NCBI GenBank assembly: GCA_019456255.1
Contig: VRUG01000016.1
Location: 26,486-90,485 of the forward strand
Direction of reading: 5' to 3'
DNA: 64,000 nt
Source of the DNA: Planctomycetota bacterium
Lineage (GTDB): Bacteria > Planctomycetota > Phycisphaerae > Sedimentisphaerales > Anaerobacaceae
Part shown: positions 7,659-14,877 of the stretch, piece after piece
Layout: each line of letters starts with the position of its first letter
How positions within the stretch are numbered: the stretch's first letter is position 1
Translations under genes and position numbers: made by a program
Notes under the pieces: generated by a model
Seen by the model: only the letters and a program-made list of their open reading frames with translations
The model's database searches: none
What the model was told of the DNA's origin: nothing

Positions 7659-7819
7659 TTAGAGCAATTTAATTTTTCGTGTTCGCTTTATTCCTATTGC
7701 GGCATCGGCTGGCAGCATCAGATTTGCTCGCAATATTCCAATATCGCTGTGCAATCTTCTTTGCCAGCCTTGTCCTCACGACAGCTTAAATGCGAACAGA
7801 AAATATTAAAATGCTCTAG
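7659..7819. repeat. Long imperfect palindrome (MITE-like or structured terminator)
   Basis: The whole ~160-bp segment folds back on itself. The outer arms TTAGAGCAATTTAATTTTTC and its counterpart ending AATGCTCTAG pair, as do TGTTCGC with GCGAACA, and GGCTGGCA with TGCCAGCC. The core GCAATATTCCAATATCGC is itself a palindrome. It lies between the convergent glycosylase and mfd genes, and the mfd stop codon (7816-7818) is inside the right arm. It could serve both genes as a bidirectional terminator. Its size and nested structure also suit a non-autonomous mobile repeat. I found no second copy in this window. Confidence 0.65.
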
Positions 7820-10800
7820 TCACTTAGTATTTTTCTCAGGACCGTGATTAGTGTTTGCGGCTCGAAGTAGTTTTTGTCGAGGTGGAGATAGACGGTTTTT
7901 TTGTCCGGGATGGTTATCTTAGCCGTAGTCTTTTTAAATAGAGATGTGCTGGCATGGGTGTTTTCTTTTTCAAACGTAAAGATGAGAGTGTTTTTTGAAG
8001 TGAGAATTGATTTTATGCCGTGTTTTGACGCTAATATTCTCAGCATTGCCAATTCCAACAACACCTCTACTTCATCAGGCATAGCTCCGTAAACATCACT
8101 TAGTTCTTTTTTTAGCTGATCTAAGTCATGGTCATTTTTTGCTACCGCGATTTTTCTATACACGTCCATTCGTTGTCTGTCGTTTGCGATGTAATTTTTT
8201 GGGACGTAGACCGCGAATCCAAGGTCGAGGTTTGTAGTTGGTATTGACTGGGTCGGTTGTCCCTTAAGTTTTCTGACGGCATCGGCGAGCATTTCGCAGT
8301 ACATTTGATAGCCTACCAATTGGATGTGGCCGGATTGCGCAGCACCTAAGATGTTTCCTGCACCTCTGATTTCGAGGTCCCTTAGAGCGATTCTAAATCC
8401 GGCGCCTAAGTGTGAGTATTCTTCTATTGCTTTTAATCGTCTTGCTGCAATTGGTGTGATTGACCTGTTTTTCGGCAGGAGCATATACGCGTAGGCTCTG
8501 TGTTTGTATCTTCCGACGCGCCCTCTTAGCTGATGCAGTTCAGCAAGTCCGAAGCGGTCGGCGTTATCGATGAAGATTGTATTTGCGTTTGGTATGTCGA
8601 GTCCCGATTCAATGATTGTTGTGCAGACGAGTACATCGGTATTTCCGATGACGAAATCAATCATCGCTTTTTCGAGTTGGCGTTTTTTCATTTGGCCGTG
8701 GGCAATATCGATTTTTGCGTCGGGAACAAGTTTTTGAATCTCGAACGCTTTTTTGTCAATTGTCTTTACGCGGTTGTGGAGGTAAAAGACTTGTCCCTGT
8801 CGGTTAAGTTCACGATGTATTGCTTTTTTCAGCATCTCAGCGTTATAGGCGGTGACTGATGTAACGATGCTTCTTCTATCCAATGGCGGGGTCTGCAATG
8901 AGCTTATGTCACGCAATCCCAGCAATGCCATGTGCAGGGTTCTTGGTATCGGTGTGGCGGTCATCGTCAGTATGTCAACGTTGATACGCATTCTCTTTAG
9001 CTTTTCCTTGTGCTCGACGCCGAAACGCTGTTCTTCATCGATAATGAGCAGCCCCAAATTTTTGAATCCGACATCCTTACTTAAGAGCCTATGTGTTCCA
9101 ATCAGGATGTCGACGGTGCCTTTTTTTGTTTTTTTGATTATTTCGCTGGCCTGTTTTTTTGTTTTGAAACGGTTCAGCGTTTCGATTGAGATAGGGAAAT
9201 CGGCAAATCGTTCGCTAAAAGTTCTTTGGTGCTGAACCGAAAGCACGGTTGTCGGCACGAGTATTGCGACCTGCTTTTGGTTTTCTACCGCTTTGAAGGC
9301 GGCCCGCATAGCAAGTTCTGTTTTTCCATAACCGACGTCACCGCAAAGTAACCTGTCCATAGCTATTGGCTGGTGCATGTCTGTTTTGATTTGCTGTATT
9401 GCGGTAATCTGGTCGGGGGTTTCCTGATATGGGAAAGATTCTTCGAATTCGGTGAGGTAATTTGAATCTTTCTGGAAAGCGATACCTTCCATAGTTTTTC
9501 TTTTAGCCTGTACCTGGAGTAATTCATTTGCCAGGTCACGGACGGATTCGGCGACTTTTTGTTTTTGCTTTTGCCATTTTTTCGAGCCGATTTTGCTAAG
9601 TGTAGGCCTTTTCGGGCTTGTACCGATGTACTTTTGGATAAGTGCGATGTTTGTTGTGGAGACATGGATTTTTGTTTTGTCGGCATATTCGATAGTAAGG
9701 AATTCGCTGGTGCCGCCCTTTTCCTTTATAGTTTGGATACCTAAGAATTTTCCGATGCCGTATGAGATGTGCACGACGTAGTCGCCGAGTTGTAAATCCG
9801 CGAGGGTATCGACGGGCAGGGATGCTCTGGTTGGTCTTTGTCTTCTTCTTAACGCAAACTGCCCGAAAAGTTCATGGTGGCTGATTATTATTGTGTTAAT
9901 CGAATCGATGATGAAGCCCTGATTTATAAAGCCGAGTACGAGATTGAAATTGGCGGGTATTTTTTTATTTATTTGTTCGATAATTTCGGTGACTCTCGAG
10001 ATTTCGGCTGAGCGTTCGCAGTATAGGAAGACTTTTTTTCCTTGTTTTGCGTCGAGGATGAGTTGTTCGAGAGCAGCTTTGTGGGTTGCCCAGAGCGAGG
10101 TGGTCTTTTGCTGATAATGCTGGATACTTTTGATGTTTACTTTCAGAGAATCTTCGTCTTTGACAGCTGCGAATCGGGAGATGTGCAGTTGGGGGAACTT
10201 TTGCATTGCGGAGAATATATCGCTGTAAGTGTAGAGGTTTTTTGAATCTTCGATTCGTTCGAGGAATATTTTTGCAACTTCTTCGATGTCAGTTGGTTCT
10301 TCGAGTGCGATGATTGTGTTTTCGGGGAGGATGTTTACGAAGAGTTCTCTGTCTTTTTGCTCGGTGCCGCAGACGGATGAAATTATATCTATGGAGCGAA
10401 TCTGGTTTGTAGAAAGGTTGTTGTCGAGATTTATCTGTCTGATACTTTCGATGGTGTCTGCGAAGAATTCGATTCTAAATGGTTGTTCGCTTTGTGCGTT
10501 TTCTTTTTCATCGGTGATGATTTCATTTACCAGCGGCGCATAGATATCGACGATGCCTCCTCGGCGTGCGAATTGTCCGGGCAGGTCGATACGGTCTACG
10601 GATTCGAAGCTGTTATCGACGAGCCATTCGATGATTGTGTCGGGTTTAATATCCTGATTAACGTTTAGTTTCAGGCTTGCGTGTTTTAGGGTATTTGGTT
10701 TTGGGATCGGCTGGCAGAGTGCCTGGACCGAAGTTGGGATGATAAGATTTTCGGTGCCGGCAAGAAGTTTCAGGGCAACTTTAATTCTTTCGGAGCGAAT

Positions 10801-11082
10801 TTCGTCTGTTGCGTCTGCGATATCTTCGAGTCCTTCCCATGCACCGAGGGCTGCGACGGATTTAGCACCGAAAGCGTGGAGGTCGTCGGCAGCTTTGTCA
10901 GCGTCGTCTATGTGTGGGCGGATGTATAGAATCGGTGATTTCAGGTGTTTAGAGAGGTTTGCGATGAGCATAGGCGCAAAGGACCCCCATGTCCCCTCGA
11001 TTTTCTGGGCCCGTGTCGTTTTTTTCTGGGCCTGTAGTCGGGAGATAATTTCAGCGACCGTTTTGTCCTGGCCAAGGTCCAT
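7816..11082 (-). CDS. mfd: Transcription-repair coupling factor Mfd
   Basis: 1088 residues, close to the usual ~1150. Mfd removes stalled RNA polymerase from damaged DNA and recruits UvrA. Visible parts in order: a degenerate UvrB-like N-terminal region, with FARRGGIVDIYAP near 170; the CarD-like polymerase-interacting domain, LGDYVVHISYGIGKFLGI; the RecG-like translocase with Walker A CGDVGYGKTELAMRAAFK and the DEEQ box LLIIDEEQRFGVEHKEKLK; the TRG motif region RDLEIRGAGNILGAAQSGH; and a C-terminal domain. The start ATG at 11082 has only a weak AGAG upstream. It is a single gene, convergent with the glycosylase, and its stop lies within the palindrome. Confidence 0.96.
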   Translation of the reverse strand: MDLGQDKTVAEIISRLQAQKKTTRAQKIEGTWGSFAPMLIANLSKHLKSPILYIRPHIDDADKAADDLHAFGAKSVAALGAWEGLEDIADATDEIRSERIKVALKLLAGTENLIIPTSVQALCQPIPKPNTLKHASLKLNVNQDIKPDTIIEWLVDNSFESVDRIDLPGQFARRGGIVDIYAPLVNEIITDEKENAQSEQPFRIEFFADTIESIRQINLDNNLSTNQIRSIDIISSVCGTEQKDRELFVNILPENTIIALEEPTDIEEVAKIFLERIEDSKNLYTYSDIFSAMQKFPQLHISRFAAVKDEDSLKVNIKSIQHYQQKTTSLWATHKAALEQLILDAKQGKKVFLYCERSAEISRVTEIIEQINKKIPANFNLVLGFINQGFIIDSINTIIISHHELFGQFALRRRQRPTRASLPVDTLADLQLGDYVVHISYGIGKFLGIQTIKEKGGTSEFLTIEYADKTKIHVSTTNIALIQKYIGTSPKRPTLSKIGSKKWQKQKQKVAESVRDLANELLQVQAKRKTMEGIAFQKDSNYLTEFEESFPYQETPDQITAIQQIKTDMHQPIAMDRLLCGDVGYGKTELAMRAAFKAVENQKQVAILVPTTVLSVQHQRTFSERFADFPISIETLNRFKTKKQASEIIKKTKKGTVDILIGTHRLLSKDVGFKNLGLLIIDEEQRFGVEHKEKLKRMRINVDILTMTATPIPRTLHMALLGLRDISSLQTPPLDRRSIVTSVTAYNAEMLKKAIHRELNRQGQVFYLHNRVKTIDKKAFEIQKLVPDAKIDIAHGQMKKRQLEKAMIDFVIGNTDVLVCTTIIESGLDIPNANTIFIDNADRFGLAELHQLRGRVGRYKHRAYAYMLLPKNRSITPIAARRLKAIEEYSHLGAGFRIALRDLEIRGAGNILGAAQSGHIQLVGYQMYCEMLADAVRKLKGQPTQSIPTTNLDLGFAVYVPKNYIANDRQRMDVYRKIAVAKNDHDLDQLKKELSDVYGAMPDEVEVLLELAMLRILASKHGIKSILTSKNTLIFTFEKENTHASTSLFKKTTAKITIPDKKTVYLHLDKNYFEPQTLITVLRKILSD

Positions 11083-11305
11083 TTATCTCTATCAGTATCG
11101 ACAGAATTGATTTTACACTAAAGCCGAATGTGACGCAATAGTAGTGTTTCCTCAACGAAAACACTTAATAAACTCACACCCGCACTTACCGTCAAAATAA
11201 ATCCTTGCACTTTTATCCACAAACTCCTATAATTCGCAAAGAGGAAATAAAAAGCTTTATTTAAGCAGAGTCGAAAGATATCAAATTAATTGAACCATCG
11301 CTGAA
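11083..11305. other. Intergenic region at the left edge of the accessory island
   Basis: It separates the divergent mfd and island genes. CCCGCACTTACCGTCAAA at 11179-11196 recurs with one mismatch at 13853-13870, so the two copies bracket most of the island. CCTATAATTCGC near 11228 could be a -10 region for the gene at 11306. Confidence 0.45.
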
Positions 11306-12037
11306 ATGGGTATTGTGATGAATGACAAAGACAAGTATCAGTTCTTCAAGGATGCTTATGAATTTGAACACCAACGCAAGGATGCGATCAATGCTCGCCT
11401 AAGTTTAATTTTCACTGTACTTATTGTAATAATCGGAGCAGCGACTTACTTTATTAATAATATAAATTTTACCCCTATAAATATTTTTAAAATTATCTTT
11501 TTTATTCTGTTGGCTATAACGCTAATATTAATTGCATTTGCCTTTTACTTCCTATGTAAATGTTTGTTTTCATTTAAATATCGGTATGTTTCAAGACCAA
11601 ATAAGATAATAAATTACATCACGGAGTTAGAAATTTATAACCAAAAAAGCAGCGAACCGATAGATATAAATGGGGAGATTGGGAATCTTTTAAATTTACA
11701 GCACAGTAATTCTGCTTCTAAAAACAGGGCTAACAATAAAATAAAAAATGGTTATTTTATACGTGCCTTAAGGGCTATTTTTGTAGCATCAATTTTTGTT
11801 GGACTTTCAGCCATACCTTATTATATTATTAAAGTAAGCGAACCTAAAAAAAATGTTTATGTAAATGTAGATAACTTTTTGGAGATTTCTAAAATGTTGA
11901 ATGAAGATGAAGCCTATGAAAATACCTCAGACCCTAAACCTGAACCAGTTAAACCTACACCTCCGGACACTGAGGATATCAATGAAGCAGATGTTAGTGC
12001 CCCAGATATTGAAACAAAAACAGAACCTAACGAGTAG
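11306..12037 (+). CDS. Three-TM membrane protein of unknown function
   Basis: 243 residues, encoded by DNA that is clearly more AT-rich than its neighbours. The N terminus is charged and helical (DKYQFFKDAYEFEHQRKDAINARL). Two membrane segments (about 31-50 and 60-84), a cytoplasmic stretch, a third membrane segment (about 152-172), and then a Pro/Glu/Thr-rich acidic tail follow. The start could also be the ATG at 11318 (MNDKDK). A helical N terminus followed by a TM pair is seen in SLATT-type effectors of cyclic-nucleotide defence systems, but no nucleotide cyclase lies nearby, so I do not assign it. The base composition suggests recent acquisition. Confidence 0.65.
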   Translation: MGIVMNDKDKYQFFKDAYEFEHQRKDAINARLSLIFTVLIVIIGAATYFINNINFTPINIFKIIFFILLAITLILIAFAFYFLCKCLFSFKYRYVSRPNKIINYITELEIYNQKSSEPIDINGEIGNLLNLQHSNSASKNRANNKIKNGYFIRALRAIFVASIFVGLSAIPYYIIKVSEPKKNVYVNVDNFLEISKMLNEDEAYENTSDPKPEPVKPTPPDTEDINEADVSAPDIETKTEPNE

Positions 12038-12111
12038 GTGGCATGATTTGCAGAGATATTTTTTGATGGTATTCCCCGCATAAGGAGTCTTTCCCCATAA
12101 CGGATAAACTC

Positions 12112-12157
12112 CGGCGGATAAATATTGAAAAACCAACGGGAATGAAATGGTGTTATA
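12112..12157 (+). repeat. Inter-gene repeat, copy A
   Basis: It begins CGGCGGATAAATATTGAA (12112-12129), is followed by CAACGGGAAT (12134-12143) and ends near TGTTATA. The same core follows each gene of this island (12665, 13923, 14308), always in + orientation whatever the direction of the gene. Confidence 0.6.
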
Positions 12158-12182
12158 TAAGTTATGTTAGAAGGAGCCTGAA

Positions 12183-12665
12183 ATGCAAGACATGTTAAAT
12201 AACCAGCATGAGGATCTAATCAGAACAGCTTCCGAGGCAGCGGCGAAGTCAGTGTCGCAAGCTCTCAAAGAATACAACAAGCATACAGTTAACTTTGCCA
12301 CAATCCTTGGTATCGTCACTGGGGCACTGTTCTGCTGTGCTGGATTTGTTATCATCTGTATGGGTCTTACAGGCTCAGTCGAATGGGTTTTCGAAGCTGG
12401 TTCAGTGACCACAAGGCTAAGCAATGCTGGGCCTGGTGTTGCTCTATCACTTATGGGAATGATTATCATTTGGCGCTACAGACCAAGGAAACATATCGAA
12501 ATAAGATTTGAGCCCATGGAGATAAAAGTTGTGACAAGTCACGACATTCCTGAAGAGGATCTCAAGAATCTCCCTAAGTTTAGCAAAACACCGAGTGTTA
12601 TCAGCGAGATAAAGGGCACCGGTGCAAGTGTTTCAATGAAGACCTCTCCTACTGGCCAAAGGTAG
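12183..12665 (+). CDS. Small two-TM membrane protein of unknown function
   Basis: 160 residues with a good AGAAGGAG 6 nt before the ATG. A cytoplasmic amphipathic N terminus (about 1-35) leads into membrane segments at about 39-62 and 84-98. A soluble tail of ~60 residues follows, with a beta-like segment EIRFEPMEIKVVTSH. I recognise no family. It is separated from the upstream membrane protein by 145 nt that include repeat copy A, and its stop codon lies at the start of repeat copy B. Confidence 0.6.
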   Translation: MQDMLNNQHEDLIRTASEAAAKSVSQALKEYNKHTVNFATILGIVTGALFCCAGFVIICMGLTGSVEWVFEAGSVTTRLSNAGPGVALSLMGMIIIWRYRPRKHIEIRFEPMEIKVVTSHDIPEEDLKNLPKFSKTPSVISEIKGTGASVSMKTSPTGQR

Positions 12666-12727
12666 GCGGATAAATCCTTCGATGTACTCAGGACAAGCAT
12701 TGAAGAAGCAACGGGAATTTGTTATAC
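12665..12727 (+). repeat. Inter-gene repeat, copy B with an insertion
   Basis: GGCGGATAAAT, then a segment reading CCTTCGATGTACTCAGGAC and a few more bases, then GAAGAAGCAACGGGAATTTG. It looks like copy A with a ~23-bp insertion of a common interspersed motif after the first half. It lies between the gene ending at 12665 and the nuclease gene ending at 12759. Confidence 0.55.
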
Positions 12728-12758
12728 GGAAAAAATAGATACGCTTGGCCATGATTTG

Positions 12759-13730
12759 TTAGGCCTTTCCATGTTTTCTCAACCATATCTTCATGTTTTC
12801 GTAGTCTTTGAGTCCAAGTTGGTGTTTCACGGTTTCTGCAAACGTTAATGCTTCTTTCGAGAATCGCGAGGTCGTAACGACGAGTCCTGCTGTGGCCCGC
12901 TCTTGCGCTACGACTCCGTAGAGACGCTGGACAACCGCAATCCCGACCGGGCGAGTACGGAGATGACGTTTGCACTCGACAAGGTAGAGTAGTCGACCCA
13001 CTGGTGTCTGGTGAAAAGCAAGCACATCGCGCCCACCGTCTCGTGTCTCGGGAGTAAGATGTACCTCAAGACCTTCACGACTTAAGAGTTCTGCAACGAG
13101 TTCTTCAAACTTCCGGGGGTGAAGGTCATGAAGAAGTTCGGGATTCTTGGATAGCCGAGAGATAAGCGTTGTCCATGCTTCGTGGCAAACGATGGCAATC
13201 TGCGAGGTCTCTGTCGCACGAATAAATGATCGCGACATATCGTAAAGAGTCTCGGCGCTCGAAACCTCAAAGGATGTTGCCCAATGGCTCTCAAATTGAT
13301 CTCGATAGTGGGCTACCTCGCGGGGATCTTCGGAGAAGAAAGGGCCAGGAGGATCGTTCAAATACGTGTAAGAAATCACGGCGTCGTTATCAACGCTCAG
13401 CGAACTGGTCAAAGGCCTGTCTGGAATCAATCGAGCTTGCCAACCGGCATCTTCGAGCACGGCCAGCGACCTTTTCAGTGATTCAAGTTCATGACCCTCG
13501 ACTTCTCTCTCTTTGTGTACTGACCCGTCTCTGTCTCGGTAGATACCGGGTAGGGGCAACAGACAGCGCAAAGACAGTCTATTGTCAACGGAACTGACAA
13601 AATCCTCAAGCCGCAGACCAAACTCACGTCCGTCAACATACCTTGCCTTCAGGGCGATTGATTCGCCCGCACCTATAACCATGTGAATTGCAGTTGCTGC
13701 AAGGTTATCATTGTGCTGGTTATCTGGCAT
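12759..13730 (-). CDS. Mrr-like restriction endonuclease
   Basis: 323 residues. The C-terminal ~130 are an Mrr_cat PD-(D/E)xK domain: Glu210 in KFEELVAELLSREGLEV, Asp235 in DGGRDVLAF, Glu252-x-Lys254 in YLVECKRH, and Gln268 in VVQRLYGVV. All core catalytic residues are present. The N-terminal 195 residues are of unknown fold and may recognise DNA or another signal. Mrr-type enzymes cut modified or foreign DNA. No methylase or helicase partner adjoins, so it would be a stand-alone type IV-like nuclease. It points against its island neighbours, and its DNA is more GC-rich than the membrane protein at 11306, so the island is a patchwork. Confidence 0.85.
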   Translation of the reverse strand: MPDNQHNDNLAATAIHMVIGAGESIALKARYVDGREFGLRLEDFVSSVDNRLSLRCLLPLPGIYRDRDGSVHKEREVEGHELESLKRSLAVLEDAGWQARLIPDRPLTSSLSVDNDAVISYTYLNDPPGPFFSEDPREVAHYRDQFESHWATSFEVSSAETLYDMSRSFIRATETSQIAIVCHEAWTTLISRLSKNPELLHDLHPRKFEELVAELLSREGLEVHLTPETRDGGRDVLAFHQTPVGRLLYLVECKRHLRTRPVGIAVVQRLYGVVAQERATAGLVVTTSRFSKEALTFAETVKHQLGLKDYENMKIWLRKHGKA

Positions 13731-13852
13731 TTGATCTCTCTATCATCTCCGGTCTAACAATGATTATCCAATCTGTACAATACGGGAAAGACAGACTGCT
13801 TCTTTCAACTAAATACTATTCACTAAATACTAACGACTATCATAATACCAAC

Positions 13853-13940
13853 CCCGCACTTGCCGTCAAAGAAAAACTCAAAGATTGCTTCGGCTCCGCC
13901 TCGCAATGACAAGAATAAACTTCGGCGGATAAATATTGAA
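13853..13940 (+). repeat. Repeat block: CCCGCACTTGCCGTCAAA plus inter-gene repeat copy C
   Basis: The first motif (13853-13870) matches 11179-11196 with one mismatch. It is followed by GATTGCTTCGGCTCCGCCTC, a GC-rich hairpin-forming segment of the REP type, and then CGGCGGATAAATATTGAA (13923-13940), identical to copy A. The block lies just before the start of the release-factor-like gene. Confidence 0.6.
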
Positions 13941-13948
13941 TTTCTTAT

Positions 13949-14293
13949 ATGATTAATTTTGGCGTTACAGAACGTAAAAGGCAAGAGCTTGAGCGGCGTA
14001 TGCATAAGTGCAATCTGCTTGAGAATGATATTGAAGAACAATTCGTTCGCAGCAGTGGAGCAGGAGGACAGAAAGTGAATAAAAGTTCTACCTGTGTGCA
14101 TTTAAAACATATTTGCAGCGGGTTGGCAGTGAAGGTTCAAAAGAGCCGGAGCCAGGGACTGAACCGTTATTATGCGAGAAAGCAAATGTGTGAACTGCTG
14201 GAGAATAAATTACTTGGAAAAGAAAGCCCGGAAGCAAAAAAGATAGAAAAAATCAGGAAGCAGAAAGACAGAAGAAGGCGGAGAACCACCTGA
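13949..14293 (+). CDS. Stand-alone GGQ-domain release-factor-like protein
   Basis: 114 residues. It holds the catalytic domain of class I release factors only: FVRSSGAGGQKVNKSSTCVH with Gly39-Gly40-Gln41, then the RSQGLNRYYARKQ segment, and a very basic tail (KQKDRRRRRTT). Small proteins of this shape (ArfB/YaeJ, mitochondrial mtRF-R) hydrolyse peptidyl-tRNA on stalled ribosomes, using a basic tail in the empty mRNA channel. I infer a ribosome-rescue role. No codon-recognition domain is present. The ATG lacks a clear Shine-Dalgarno and starts 9 nt after repeat copy C. Confidence 0.82.
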   Translation: MINFGVTERKRQELERRMHKCNLLENDIEEQFVRSSGAGGQKVNKSSTCVHLKHICSGLAVKVQKSRSQGLNRYYARKQMCELLENKLLGKESPEAKKIEKIRKQKDRRRRRTT

Positions 14294-14516
14294 TATCCGC
14301 CTTGGTTGGATAAATATTGCAAAATCAATAATAATCAATCAAACGCGCAAACGTTTTTTTTAAAATCCAATTTTCCTAAAAATTTTTAACTTCCTGCCAG
14401 TCCTTAAGTTACGACAAAGCCCACCCTCAAAATCCCCCCAATTTTCGTAACATTCGCGCAAGTTGGCCCTATTATGACGACGCGGTTTTGCTTGCCCCCA
14501 CTCGTCCCCATCGCCA
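14294..14516. other. Intergenic region with inter-gene repeat copy D
   Basis: This is the first part of a ~580-bp stretch without a supported gene. GGATAAATATTG at 14308-14319, followed by AAAATC after one base, is a partial copy of the island repeat and lies just after the release-factor-like gene. The rest (14330-14510) is low-complexity and partly C-rich, without recognisable coding sequence. Confidence 0.5.
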
Positions 14517-14564
14517 GATTTAGCTATAAATCTATGGGGATGTCTAAATTTACCAGTAAATTTA
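14517..14564. repeat. Two tandem AT-rich hairpins
   Basis: GATTTA-gcta-TAAATC (14517-14532) and TAAATTTA-ccag-TAAATTTA (14545-14564) are two consecutive hairpins, each followed by TATGGGG. The repeated stem-plus-TATGGGG layout suggests a duplicated unit. They lie between the convergent release-factor-like and tkt genes, where a terminator or RNA-stability function is possible. Confidence 0.5.
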
Positions 14565-14656
14565 TGGGGGACGCCCCATCTAAATAACTATGAACCAAGC
14601 CCCGTTCCGGGCGGGGTTTCACAAAAACGGATGAATCAAAATATAAACGTTTTAAT

Positions 14657-14858
14657 AAACGAACCCAATTTCCAAAACATGAAAATAAACCTAAACCACT
14701 ATCCAACAAGCAATTACAACAATTCACACCATATGCAATACAAAAAAACGAACCCATTTTGCAAAACATGAAAATGAGCCTAAACCACTATCCAACAAGC
14801 AATTACGAAGAAGAATACCTTTTTGGGGAATTAAAAAACGAACCCAATTTACAAAAAA
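14657..14858. repeat. 90-bp direct repeats, 2.3 copies
   Basis: The copies start at about 14657, 14746 and 14836 (partial). The first ~60 bp of each are nearly identical (AACGAACCC..., CCTAAACCACTATCCAACAA, GCAATTAC), and the last ~30 bp diverge. Read on the + strand they translate as Asn-Glu-Pro-Asn plus LNHYPTSNY. I know similar NEPN/NKPN-rich reading frames as spurious ORFs in Phycisphaerae assemblies, so this is probably a dispersed noncoding repeat. It adjoins the tkt stop codon. Confidence 0.65.
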
Positions 14859-14876
14859 CATCAAAAAAATGTTACT
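14849..14876 (-). terminator. Weak terminator after tkt
   Basis: On the minus strand, just after the tkt stop, AACAT, a T-rich loop and ATGTT are followed by a T-run. The stem is only 5 bp, so this is a weak call. Confidence 0.3.
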
Positions 14877-14877
14877 T

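Noticed and set aside
9363..9686. 107-codon minus-strand ORF inside mfd
   Set aside because: A Lys/Ser-rich shadow frame of the Mfd coding sequence.
11306..12037. SLATT-type effector of a cyclic-nucleotide defence system
   Set aside because: Helical N terminus and TM pair are only a loose resemblance; there is no CD-NTase or cyclase gene nearby and a third TM and acidic tail do not fit well.
14657..14858. CRISPR array
   Set aside because: The period is ~90 bp with a ~60-bp conserved part and only 2.3 copies, and no cas genes are present.
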